Origin: Puccinia triticina
Lineage: Eukaryota > Basidiomycota > Pucciniomycetes > Pucciniales > Pucciniaceae
Reading direction: 5' to 3'
Assembly (NCBI RefSeq): GCF_026914185.1
Contig: NC_070563.1
Location: 6,159,001-6,223,000, forward strand
Length of the DNA: 64,000 nt
Shown: piece after piece, positions 12,331 through 23,206 of the stretch
Layout: every line of letters begins with the position of its first letter
Numbering within the stretch: position 1 is the first letter of the stretch
Notes under the pieces: generated by a model
Told to the model about the DNA's origin: nothing
The model's database searches: none
Seen by the model: the letters and a program-made list of their open reading frames with translations, nothing else
Made by a program: the position numbers and the translations under genes

Positions 12331-12583
12331 CCTGCGCTGTTAATTAATTCAAATTTCCTTGCCGGAAGTCCAAAGAGCCCACTGCACACCTTGAACAGAG
12401 GTATGCTGTCAAAGAAGCCTTGGCAGCCAAAAATGAGCAAATTGCTGGGGAATTTCTTTGGCCACTATTTCGGTCATTTTGGGTAATGGAGGACTTCCCG
12501 TGAACTTCGAATAAATCTGGAATTTCAGATTTCGCAGGGAAATTCAAATCTGGATCACTTTGGGGATCTTTGGCTAATTTAAC

Positions 12584-12634
12584 TAAGTCCCTCCTTGGGG
12601 GAGCAAAGCAACCTCCAAAGGAGGGACTTATGAC
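12584..12634. repeat. AAGTCCCTCC...GGAGGGACTT hairpin, member 1
   Basis: A short palindrome of TAAGTCCCTCC and GGAGGGACTTA arms surrounds a small loop. Relatives occur at 14275-14360, 28330-28427, 45668-45738 and 46328-46420. Confidence 0.7.
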
Positions 12635-12643
12635 TTATGTCAC

Positions 12644-12768
12644 ACTTCTTGCCTGAGAGATTGGGGCTTTTGTGGCTTTTTGTGCCAATTTTTCCTTTCT
12701 ACCTTTGCACAGAAAGAACTAGGCAGCCTCTGCTGGAGCCCTGAAGGGTCAAGAGAGCTGAAAATCTT
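12644..12768. repeat. 125-bp direct repeat, copy 1
   Basis: This block recurs almost unchanged at 13076-13200, in the same orientation. The two copies start immediately before the left arm and immediately after it in the nested hairpin. Confidence 0.85.
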
Positions 12769-13074
12769 TTCCCTCCTTCTTTCTTTTTTCCTTATCAAGA
12801 TATTCTTTGTCTTTGTTTCCTCAAAAACCTTTATCCAAGAAATAAAACTCTTATTATATACAAAACATCATTTCATTGCATTCAAGGTTCATTTGCATTC
12901 TGCAATAAAACATTAGAGTAAAGCTACTATTCAAGCAATTGGCAAGATATCCTCTTGGATTATCTTCATAGCCTATATATAGCAAACTGAGTAGTAGCCC
13001 AGCCCTCACACCATGACCCTCCAAAGTTATGGATTTTCAGGTTTCTTGAGCTGTATGACCTGTGCGGATTGAAC
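12767..13074. repeat. Long inverted repeat, left arm (308 bp)
   Basis: This arm is near-identical to the reverse complement of 13337-13641, with a 262-bp spacer. It contains TATATATAGG and AATAAA-like words. Transcription across it would give a long stem-loop RNA. Confidence 0.9.
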
Positions 13075-13075
13075 T

Positions 13076-13200
13076 ACTTCTTGCCTGAGAGATTGGGGCT
13101 TTTGTGGCTTTTTGTGCCAATTTTTCGTTTCTACCTTTGCACAGAAAGAACTAGGCAGCCTCTGCTGGAGCCCTGAAGGGTCAAGATAGCTGAAAATCTT
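13076..13200. repeat. 125-bp direct repeat, copy 2
   Basis: This is the second copy of 12644-12768, lying inside the spacer of the inverted repeat. Confidence 0.85.
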
Positions 13201-13336
13201 GGCTTCATGTCCCTTTCCTCATGATGAGGATTGGATGCAGGAGCTGCAGTGGCCAAGGGATCTTATTTTAACCAGAGCAAGGAGAGCCTGGTTCCTGTGT
13301 AATTGAATTGAAAAACCATACTGTTTTCCGTGGTCA

Positions 13337-13641
13337 GTTCAATCTGCACAGTTCATACAGCTCAAGAAACCTGAAAATCCATAACTTTGGAGGGTCATGG
13401 TGTGAGGGCTGGGCTACTACTCAGTTTGCTATATATAGGCTATGAAGATAATCCAAGAGGATATCTTGCCAATTGCTTGAATAGTAGCTTTACTCTAATG
13501 TTTTATTGCAGAATGCAAATGAACCTTGAATGCAATGAAATGATGTTTTGTATATAATAAGAGTTTTATTTCTTGGATAAAGGTTTTTGAGGAAACGACA
13601 AAGAATATCTTGATAAGGAAAAAAGAAAGAAGGAGGGAAAA
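13337..13641. repeat. Long inverted repeat, right arm (305 bp)
   Basis: This is the reverse complement partner of 12767-13074, differing by a few substitutions and small indels. Confidence 0.9.
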
Positions 13642-14274
13642 CAATCTTCAGAGTCAAAAGGTAACAACCAAAACAAAAAACAATCTGATGACAACATATC
13701 ATGAAAATGATTGATTCTAATTACTCAGATCATAAGCAAAACTTGATCAATAAGCATTCTGCTGCCCAATCAAAAACCAAGTCTGTTATGAGCCGTAGCA
13801 TGGGCTCCGCAGCGCAGACTCACATGTACATAGACTACATATACATAGACTACACGTACATGTCACAAACCATGCTCAAGGTTAGAGAGCCTGGAGATCC
13901 AAGCATCTTCCTCATCCTGCAATCTACCAAATTGGATCCAGAAACCCCAGAACTCCAGACCCCTGTACTCATCTTCCTCTCCACAGAACAGACCATAACA
14001 AAGTCAGCGGCATAAACTTTCACAACAAAATCCACATAACTTAAAGAAAAAGTTATGAAGAGTTCATCCTGATTGTTACACATGGGAGGAGAATACTTGG
14101 ACTTCCAAGAACATGTGTAGGGGCAAAAGATAAGTAAGAGTGGGACAAGTTTCCTGATCCAAAGGGCATGCATGGGGACCTTTGGGGACAGGGTCAAAAA
14201 TTGAAAGGCACAAAATTGCCTGCAAAAAAAATTTGGAAGATTGGAATCTCTCAGGCCAAAATGTGGACATTAGT

Positions 14275-14360
14275 CACAAGTTCCTCCTTCAGAGGTTCCG
14301 CTTTGCGCCATCCCAGGCTGTACCAGGGCCCTCCAAAGTGGGCAACTTGTGTTAAGTTAG
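14275..14360. repeat. AAGTCCCTCC-family hairpin, member 2
   Basis: It begins ACAAGTTCCTCC and ends near AACTTGTGTTAAGTTAG. It shares CAGGCTGTACCAGG with the copy at 28.3 kb, so the two are true relatives and not independent palindromes. Confidence 0.65.
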
Positions 14361-15135
14361 GATCTTTGGGGACCTAGATTTCCCTGCAAAATCTGATATC
14401 TGGTGGCTCAGATCTGACTTTCCAGATTGACAGGAAGTCCTCCAATGGGTATAAAAACCAATTTTCTGTAGCCGGGAAGTGTGTGGGTTTGAACTTTGAG
14501 GTTCAGATGTGCTACATAAATACACACATTAAATTGGAGTTCAACTGATTGACAAGTAATACAATGTCCGATCATTTTGAAATAAGTTTGCAGGCGGTGA
14601 CATACAATTCAGTGAGAAATTCCTGGACAATAATTACTCATCAGGAATCATCACACACATACCTCAACTTTTCCAAACTGGACTGACATTTTGCTTCCTG
14701 CTAAACCTCCATCTGTGATGCATACAGTACCACAGCAGCCTAGAGTCAACACAATTGTTTCACCAACTTCATTTTGCAATCCACCTAGAAAATGAGGATG
14801 GCCTCAAGAAGACAAGCAAGGATCACATCTTGCTAAATGGATTTATTCTCATGGTGAACCAAAGCAAAATGAAAAAGGCAAGGTAGCCTCTTCTGTTAAC
14901 AATAGGTAAGTCCCCCCAACATTCTCCATTTATGGCTGTGTATGCTGATTGTTTCAGTTGGTCTAGCTATCCTGAACCAACTCTGTTATCTGCACTGTCT
15001 TTGTCAGATCCATTGCCTTTTCTAGCTGTGTCAGAGGCCCCAGCCACTTCCAGAGTCTCACAAGATGATGCCACAGATCAAGCACCAAATTCAGCAACCC
15101 AATCAGGTTCACTGGGCCCAAATTAGAGATGGCCC

Positions 15136-15480
15136 CTGTGAACCCAAGTACCTGTTCGGATGCGGGTACCCACCAGCTTTTTTGCCAAAAGTTTGAAACC
15201 TGCACCCGCACCCGCACCCGCACTGCCTGGGGCAGTCAGAGCGGGTACTGGCGGGTACCTGCCCCTCAAAATTGACCAGAAGGATTCCTTCCAGTCAAAG
15301 AGGTTGCAAAACCTCTTTGACTGGAAGGAATCCTTCCACTTGAAGAGGTTTTGTAACCTCTTTGACCGGAAGGAAGGCCTTCCCAGTCCTTCCGGCCGTT
15401 GTGGCAGCCGCCACCTGCCCAAACAAGAGCGGGTACCCGCTTGATTTCTCCCAGAAATCCAGCATCCGCACACGCTGGCG
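15136..15480. repeat. CGGGTACC-rich repeat with a perfect 56-bp palindrome
   Basis: GGTACC-type words (GCGGGTACC, GGCGGGTACCTG) and a CACCCG triplet repeat mark this as a dispersed repeat; 33370-33720 shares the same words and TTTTGCCAAAAGT. At 15280-15335 lies a perfect palindrome with 26-bp arms and a 4-nt GCAA loop, followed by a partly repeated third arm up to about 15385. Confidence 0.7.
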
Positions 15481-15500
15481 GGTCCCCTGTAAAGGCCTTC

Positions 15501-16539
15501 CACTGCAAGAAAAACTCTAGAAACTGCTTTCAGTTGAAATGCAGCAAGATTGAATCAAGCCTCAGCTCAAGCTGGAGTCAAGCACCCAAATTCCATGCTG
15601 GTACACCTTCAGTGTGTACCTTGTTCAGCATCTCAATGCTTAACATGCTGTATTTCTCATGCAGTAGGCTGAGACAAATGTTCAACCTTGCAAATGAGCA
15701 TCCCCCTGAGCACCCTTTTATTTTCTTTTAGAAAACACTCCATGTGCCATTGAATCCAGCCATAATAACATAAAAAGGGTATGTACACATGAAAGGGATA
15801 TGTACATATGAGAGGAATATGTATGCATGAAAGGGTAATGTGAGAAGGTGTATTAACACATAAAAGGGATATGTACCAATGATGAAAGGGGTATGTATGC
15901 ATGAAAGGGGTATGTATTCATGAAAGGGGTAAGTACATGAAAGGGGTATGTGCAGTAAGGGGTATTTGCACATGAAAGGGATATGTAAACATCAAAGGGG
16001 TATGTAAACCTGAATGATGAAAGGGTTGAAAAGGATGTAAAAAACTCAAAGGGGACATTTAAACATGAAAGTGTCATGAAAGCATGATGAAAGGGGTATG
16101 CACACATTGTGAAAGGGATACATGCACGTGAAAAGGATACACGCACATGAAAGGGATACACACACATGAAAGAGATACACGCACATCAAAGGGATACACG
16201 CACATCAAAGGGATACACGCACATCAAAGGGATACACGCACATGAAAGGGATACCCACACATGAACGGGATACCCACACATGAAAGGGATACACACACAT
16301 GAAAGGGGTGAAAACATACAAAAGGGATATTTGCACATGAAAGGGGAATTTGCACAGGTATCAACTCCGTATTTTGGAGCCTGTACTCAGTTTTTTTGTA
16401 CCTTAGACTCACTCTTGCATAAATTATGCAATGTGTATGGAAATTGAATCAACCAGTGCTTGATTCTTGCATGAGGCACAGCTTGCCTTGAGCTCTTGCA
16501 TCTCAACTGCAAACAGTTTCTAGAGTTTTTCTTGCAGTG
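15501..16539. mobile_element. CACTA-like non-autonomous element B (1039 bp, TSD TTC)
   Basis: The ends are CACTGCAAGAAAAACTCTAG and its reverse complement, with about 43 bp of inverted repeat. Exact TTC copies flank it at 15498-15500 and 16540-16542. CAC ends plus a 3-bp duplication are the signature of the CACTA (CMC) superfamily. There is no transposase; the middle is a minisatellite. The TIR is related to that of the 105-bp foldback at 32680-32784. Confidence 0.85.
15772..16345. repeat. Minisatellite of ACATGAAAGGG(A/G)TA units inside element B
   Basis: Degenerate units of about 13-19 nt, core CATGAAAGGGATA, repeat roughly 35 times. Reading frames through it translate to periodic YPFHV/IPLSC-like peptides on the minus strand, which are repeat artefacts. 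Confidence 0.9.
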
Positions 16540-16864
16540 TTCCTGAAGGGAATGCTTATGCAGTTTTTTTTTTTTTAAGTTTATACAGGAAGCGTGCATG
16601 AGATTTGAACGTGAACCCCTATTTGATGCATATTTCCTTTTCAGTGCACAAGGATCAAAGATTATGTCATACCCAGCCATGTTACCATCACACATCTTTG
16701 GCCAGTCCATGGCAACCAGCAGATGGTTCACAGTGTACAAAGCAATCAAAGTGTTTGCCAAACCCTTTGTGTAGTTTTGGATGTCTTTTTAAATCAAGTA
16801 TTCCAAGCAGCAATGCAACCCCAAGATTTGATTATGCAATTTGAATAACAGAAGTTTTGATTTT

Positions 16865-17105
16865 AGCATTTCAAGGTTGGAGAGCCTACATCCCCCCACC
16901 AATGGAAAATAGAACAGGTCAACAGCAAAGCATGCTCACTCCCCTTTTCAATCAAAGGCGTTGATCAGATTAGCATTTCAAGGTTGAAGAGCTTCACCTA
17001 GGGCACAGAGCCTTGCCACGTTCACCCATGACCCCAAAATAAAAAAGCTCACCAGCAAAGCAGACACACTTGCCCTTTTTGATCAAGACCATTGATTGTA
17101 CATGT
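16865..17105 (+). repeat. Diverged tandem duplication of about 115 bp
   Basis: Two units each begin TAGCATTTCAAGGTTG and contain CAGCAAAGCA and a TTGATCA/TTGATTG end. Divergence suggests an old duplication. Confidence 0.6.
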
Positions 17106-17175
17106 TAGCTTTGTGCTCTTGTTGGACATGAGATGTATAAAAATATAAAAGAATTTGAGCAACTGAAAAGATTTT

Positions 17176-17229
17176 ATTTCTTTATTTTAATATTTTGTAT
17201 TTACAATTTTAATATTAAAATAAAGAAAT
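17176..17229. repeat. Perfect 19-bp inverted repeat, AT-only stem
   Basis: ATTTCTTTATTTTAATATT and its exact complement flank a 16-nt loop. The composition is low in complexity, so it may be chance or a tiny foldback. Confidence 0.6.
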
Positions 17230-17440
17230 GATTAGATTTTGTGTTCACCTGAAAGCAGCACGAGATTGTGCGCTAGGGGTTTTTCTGGCTAAGTTGCTGA
17301 GCTGAGTCTTGAGATGCGAGTTTGGTCGAGTCTGATAGTGCTGGTTCTAGTTAATCATTACACTATTAGCTCTCCCGGCTCGCGCATAGCTTTGGTTCTG
17401 GTTGTTTCTGTGCTTACCCATGCAGGGACCGGTTATCTGA

Positions 17441-17659
17441 ATAACCTGGTCTTGTCCTGTCTATACAGGTGGGCTTCTGGGGAATCTGCTTGTCGAATAT
17501 GATTCACTCAAGTCAGTTTTATCCCTGTTTCTCTCTCTCAAATCTCAAGGGAGAGAATTGCTCACCTTGGTGTTCGATGCTGCCCGTAATCCTGTTAAGG
17601 AGGGTGGTTCTGGTCTGATCCGCTATGCAATCGGCGAGGTTTCTGCTGAGATAAAGTAG
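17441..17659 (+). other. Open reading frame fragment of unknown identity (73 codons)
   Basis: The frame is open from after a stop at 17438-17440 to TAG at 17657-17659. It reads well as protein (for example LLTLVFDAARNPVKEGGSG) but has no ATG. A CTATACAG acceptor-like site ends at 17469, so it may be an exon or a decayed TE fragment. I do not recognise it. Downstream the frame is closed and no continuation was found. Confidence 0.3.
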
Positions 17660-20600
17660 GTTAGCTTGCGCTCCAACTTTGATCTCTTTCTCCTGCTGAC
17701 TTACCCGGAGGCGTGCTTCAGCTGATGTCTTTCTGTTGCGCTGACCGTTAAGGTTGTGGCATCTGCAAGCATCAGAGTCAAGCTCGTCAGTGGCTGTCTG
17801 GGTTAGGGTTATGAGGTCTGGACTGCGAGAGGGCTTACCTCTCTTTGCAGCTGGGCTTTGGTCTGGGTCTGGCCGCGCTAGCTTCCGCGGAGGTTGCTGC
17901 GGGTGGTCTGGGTCTGTATTCCTACAAAATATAGGGTTTGAAACACGCTTGAAGACCGAGCAACAACTTTCTCCTGGTAATGGCCCTTGAGCTCTTGGCT
18001 TCGAGGGCCCGATATGTCTGAGTTATTTGGAGGGATCAACCGCCTCTATGTCTGTCGATCGCCAATCGCGCTCTTTGGTCCAAGTCCCAACGATGAAGTT
18101 TATCGGACTAAGCGGATGATGAACTAGGCCAGGAGATGATTCGAATTAGAACCTGTGCTGTCCTGTGCTGTCTCGTGCCGTATCGAAGTGGACTTGGGAT
18201 TGAAACTTTCGAAGTGGTCAACTTTTGATAATCGACGCGCTAAATCCAGGCAGGTCTATACCATATGTTCAAATATGCAAACGGCCGTTGCACGTCATCG
18301 AAAGTATTTACATAGCTATGTCTGAGAAAGCGAAGTCGAAGGGGCCTGCAAAGAGAAACTGCTCACAAGTCTCGGGTGGAAGGAGTTGAGGAAGGTCGCG
18401 GAAGCGCGACCTGCTGGCAACTTTGCAGGGCACGTCTGAAGCTTCCGCAAAACCGCGTTGAGACTCGCAAACATGTGCTTACAAGAGTTTGAATGTAATA
18501 TTTACATAAAGTAACACGCTTTTGGGGTGGAGCCCTGTGGACCTTTGGAATCTGGAGTCCGGACCCTCGATCTGTTTTGGAGCGCCAGGGAGTGCCATGA
18601 GTAAACGAGCGCATCAGCAGACGGATCCATTGAGGCGTCAAAACTATAACATCGGAGCTCCGCATACATACATATCAACATCCATCTAATGCGAAGTGCT
18701 CGGGTCACCCTAGGTCACCCTCCACACGCCTCGGTATAAAAGTAAGCCATCCAGTCTTTCGAATTCGAGGATCTCCTCAATGAAAATAGTAGGACTGTCG
18801 GCGAAATCATTGGACTCTCTTGCTCTAATTTCTTCCGGGTGAAACCAGTAGGTGTTGATGAAAAGAAGGACAGATTACAAGCCTCCAGTCAGGATTGGCT
18901 TTTCAGACTGGAGACTTGATAATTTGCTCTTCTTTTCATCAACATCTAGTGGTTCTACCTTGAGGAAATTAGAACAAGGGATCTGGCAAAAGATTTCAGC
19001 TTCCAGTACTTTCCCCGCATTTCAGCTTCCAGTACTTTCCCTGGACCATACACCCTCTCCATCTTCCAAAGGTGCAGTTTGACTCGATACTTTTGAAGGT
19101 ATGCTTCCATGGCAGTAAGGCAAACTGTAAATGTGAATTTGATTGATGTAACACACTTAATCATGGTCAGAAGCTCCCTTGCTATTTATTTCAACAACAA
19201 TAATTACTGAAGAGTCTCTTTCGGTATACATAAGTCTCTTGATATACCGCCTCGTTGCATTGGACGCTCTTCCTTAGACATCTTCAACCATTCTATCGGA
19301 CGGCTTCATCGGCATCCAGCTAAGAAAACATTGAAAGCCTCAGTTGATTAAGTTAATAAGGATATAAGGGAAACTTCCTTGCCTGCGTTACGTTCCGCTA
19401 GCCGATACCGCTCCTATCCACACTATTTTAATATTTGGTCAGCCGCCGTCGAGCTATCCCTTTTTAGCCACTTGGATTTTCACTGAACTGTTAGAAATCG
19501 GTTTTGGTTAATGATGAAGCGTGTTAATGGAGTGCCACAGACGGGATTTCGATCAGCACTCTTGCGTTCTCTCACCCAGAATGTCGATATAATTAAATGT
19601 TTGCCTCATCCTCAACGATCTAGAGGCCGACGGGCATTTTGGTGAGAGACTGGCAATCTTCCTCTCTTTCTAAACATATAGCAGTCAATCCATAGCCTTA
19701 CTCGTAACTATTTCAATTGCCTGCGTTCAGCAAATTGGTCGAACTCGGCTTCTTTTGACTTTGATCGCGACAAATAATAGTGAACAGATCGTCGAATTTG
19801 CTGACTTACTTCCCACTCGTAGAAACCTGCATGTGGCCTCCCACCCATGGAGTATCACGACTTGCGCTCGGGTTGTCTTGCGCGAAATGCCTGTTGGCCC
19901 GAAGCATGTCCTGGTCAATGAGGCGACGCTTCCCGAGAAGGTCAGCTTACTAGACAAGATAACGATGAAGGTACTAATTGACACATGCAACACACGTTCG
20001 TCCGAAGTCCTTATTCCGCTTGCAAGTGCAAGTCATGCCTGGCGTTGAAAATTCATGGAAAACTCGATCAAGATTCGTGAAGCATAATAGCACTTCATGG
20101 CGGGCTTCATGCTCCAATTCGGTATTAGCGGAGACTTCGAGTAGTCCTGCAATCCTTTATGTTTGAGGACGCCGGCACATGAAGGCTTGAATCTTCGGCC
20201 GGGGGGGTGGGCTGAGGAGAGCCAAAGCAGATCAAGCGCTTTAGTATCAAGATATGTTCTGACAAGGCGAAAAATCCGGATCATAGCTCCAGGGAATCAG
20301 TCAAATCAGTGTTGAAGGGCTGCGAATTCGATGCTGAATTTTGCCAGATTGATCTGAAGCCAGTCCGGCTCCAATCTAACATTGAGTTCGCAGCGATCTG
20401 GGTTACATCTACCGCACGCCAGTGGGGACAAATTTCAATGGTACTGATTTCAACCCGTGTTCTGTAGGCTTCATCTTTATCCAGCCTCTCTGTAGTCCAA
20501 GCGTTCTTCGGCTCACAAGTTGCTGACCGGTTGATACATGACGATTTCTTGCAAATGGAAGCTATACGACGACTTGTTAACCTTCCGACCTAACGCATTG

Positions 20601-22270
20601 CATTCGACCTGCACAATTAACATCGAGAGATGTCGGGTCCGTGCCGTATCCTAGGTGCCCCAGTGGGGGGGATTTTAAATGATCTTCATTCTTGGACTTG
20701 AATGGAGCACTACTGACCTGTTCCCGGGTTATTTGCTTCTGAATGTGGAATTAAATAGATGCCGGTGGAATTGTTGGCCTTTGACTCTCTGACATGCCAG
20801 TTGATCCGAGAAGCAAAATAGTTCATTCAGAGGCAAGTTCCTTGGTAGTTGTGGAAAAGGCGTACTGATTGGTTCATGATTCCCTGCACGATTCGAGATT
20901 AATCTAAAGACAGTGTACCACCTGGTTCGATATTTCATTGACTTCGCAGCTATTGGTGTCGTATTCACCGCGCGCCAATGCAGCCAATTTCGAACGCTTC
21001 TGATTCTGACTCGATCTGTGGTGGAATGGATCTTGAACTCAATACTACAGTGCACCAGGGGACGCAATTCAGCATGATCTCGACTTTGGAGCTTCCATAG
21101 AGTGAGATTGATCCGTATCCAGCGCGTCTGCTTTTTTCTGTTGGTCTCTAGGATCCTAATATGGGCGGGTGATTCAAGAAGCAAAATGAATTAACTCACG
21201 AGCAAGGTTTATGGCACTTATCGGATGGAACGCGTGTACTGATTGCTTCATGATTTCCAGGTTGATTATTTCGCCTTTCAAAACCTTTGGACGAGGTGCG
21301 GGAATTTCATGTGGATAATTTTGTGCAGGTAATCAGCAAATCGCGAATAGGCCAATGAGATCGTCTTTGATGATAGCAGCAAGGCGCAATTCGGGGCCAG
21401 TGGTTTCATTGCGCGTCTCGGTTTTCCGTAAGACTGGAAGGATACAGTGCGTACGATGCAACCGCTGTTGGCAGAATACGATGTCGAGAAGATGATGGCA
21501 TTCTTGAAGATTTTCATCAGATACTCTTTTTGGCTCTCAAAAACTAATCCAGATCAAGCGCTGGGCGATATTTTAACATATTTGAACCTAGAGGGTAGGG
21601 CCAACGACTCTGTCTTTCAGCATACGGGACAGGGGCAGGTGCGTGCGGGGTTTCTGATGCTGCTTTCCATTTCGTGATGGAATGATAGATAATATAGAGT
21701 AAGCAACGTACGATACAAGTGGATTTCGGTTCGAATGTGAGTCAGACCAGCTGTTAGTGGCTTAAAACCTGCATAATAAATGCCAGTTAACTGTTTAGTT
21801 CCTACGTGGATGGTCTGAGATTCCCGTCTTTAGGGTCCACCGTTTATCTCGAAATTGTTGCTGATTCCCATCTCTGCTTGATAGATAAATTCGGAATAGA
21901 CATCTGTAGTTTCCATCATGATCGCATGAGAAGCGTTCAGGTTGCTGCTTTCGTAGGTGATTCGAGGTGCTTCGAGTCGGGTAGCCTGCAGTATTCAGGT
22001 GTTGTATTCTGAATTTTCGAGCTATAAATTCGACCTATTTATGGTTGCCGGGCAGTGACCACGCGTGCACCGACCTAAAAGCTTTAACGGGTGACATCCA
22101 GTTGTCCCACTGATGACTGGTAGACTTGGTTGCCTGGTATCACAGCAAACAACATCAACCATTGCTTGATTGTTCATTTTAGTTATCATTCGTACCAACT
22201 GATCCATCAGACACAGCAGGGATTGGATATATAAATGCCATTGTTGCATCAATAAATACTTGTCTGTACA
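17660..22270. other. Gene-poor stretch without a recognisable gene
   Basis: Only short ORFs without homology that I can name are present. Visible repeats are an imperfect inverted repeat at 18851-18945, a 27-bp tandem duplication near 18985-19040, and loosely repeated blocks near 20300-21300 (GAAGCAAAAT and TACTGATTG(C/G)TTCATGATT words recur at 20.81-20.88 and 21.18-21.26 kb). The 97-codon ORF at 19755-20048 is unrecognised and unsupported. Confidence 0.4.
18851..18945. repeat. Imperfect 95-bp hairpin
   Basis: TGTTGATGAAAAGAA and TTCTTTTCATCAACA form the outer stem, and CCTCCAGTC and GACTGGAG the inner stem, around a 15-nt loop. It resembles a MITE hairpin or small-RNA precursor; no flanking duplication was identified. 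Confidence 0.6.
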
Positions 22271-22906
22271 TCAACTTCTGAAGGCCAGGTCAAGTCTCAT
22301 ATCGGCTGCGAAAGACAAGGAAACTGTTGAGGGATAAGGCTTAGGGGAATCCTGAACGGCAATATCGCTCGATTGCAAACATTGATTAAACATGTCGTGG
22401 GAAAAGGCAAATACGGGCCTAAATGGGCGCCAGAGTGAGACATGAACTTCCTGTAAAATTTGAAGATTTCCCCAAGTCTTGCGATGGAAATGAAAGGAGT
22501 GCTGCTGGCATGACGAATACATGTAGTGTTGTGAGACCCGGTGGGTCCATAGTTCCAGTATTGCACTTTGTGCAGAAAATGCTAACATGCCAAATTTCTG
22601 GCCTTGTGGGTCATCTGAGGGTATGTGTGAGTAATGCTGCCATCTGGCTGGCACCCATGTCCTCAGGAGAGACTAGAGTGCATGGCTGCCTGAAAGATGC
22701 CTTTGAGACCACCCTTGCCCACAATGTAAATACCTTCTGCATTCCACATGCCATGATGCATGGTGGACTTCATTAATCCAACTGGTTTGTTCTAGCTAGC
22801 TATGAATTATCCAGATGATATGATCTGTGTCAAGAAACGACGACAAAGATTTTTTTAGGCTTTGATGATTCTCTGTCTCTCGTATTGTCCCAGTCATGCC
22901 CATCAA
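22271..22906. other. Unassigned ORF region
   Basis: Overlapping ORFs on both strands (127 codons on minus at 22271-22654; 117 codons on plus at 22423-22776) cannot both be real. Neither shows a motif I recognise. It may be a TE fragment. Confidence 0.25.
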
Positions 22907-23206
22907 AGGTCTAGACGTGCATCAAAGCGCACATGTAAATCAATGATAAAAGTCGACCAATTTTGAATTATAAGCACAGCGAATAACAAACGCAACCAAG
23001 ACAACCCTATAGAATGATACGAACAACAACACAAAAGTCCAATCGCATCACAGTGTACATATCTGGGGAGATCGGGACGAGAAATGTGAGTTAGAAGAGA
23101 TATATAGGGAGGAGCGGCAGGAGGAGAGTACACATTATGAAGAAAATCCCTTTTTTTTGGAAAGAGTTTATTGGCTTGATGCGAAGATTTTTTGGGTTTG
23201 GATTTA

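Larger units (their letters stand above)
12480..14455. mobile_element. About 2-kb element with degenerate ~150-bp terminal inverted repeats
   Basis: The left end (12480-12645) matches the reverse complement of the right end (about 14270-14455) over GGAGGACTTCC, a CAGGGAAAT segment, GATC and then the AAGTCCCTCC hairpin. The match is clear but diverged with small indels. The interior is non-coding and carries a second, younger inverted repeat. No target duplication could be fixed, so boundaries are approximate. A short relative sits at 40041-40188. Confidence 0.6.

Noticed and set aside
15772..16345. Regularly spaced repeats resembling a CRISPR array
   Set aside because: Units are contiguous and degenerate without unique spacers, and the DNA is eukaryotic.
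17801..17816. GGGTTAGGGTTA, possible interstitial telomere repeat
   Set aside because: Only two TTAGGG units are present, which chance explains.
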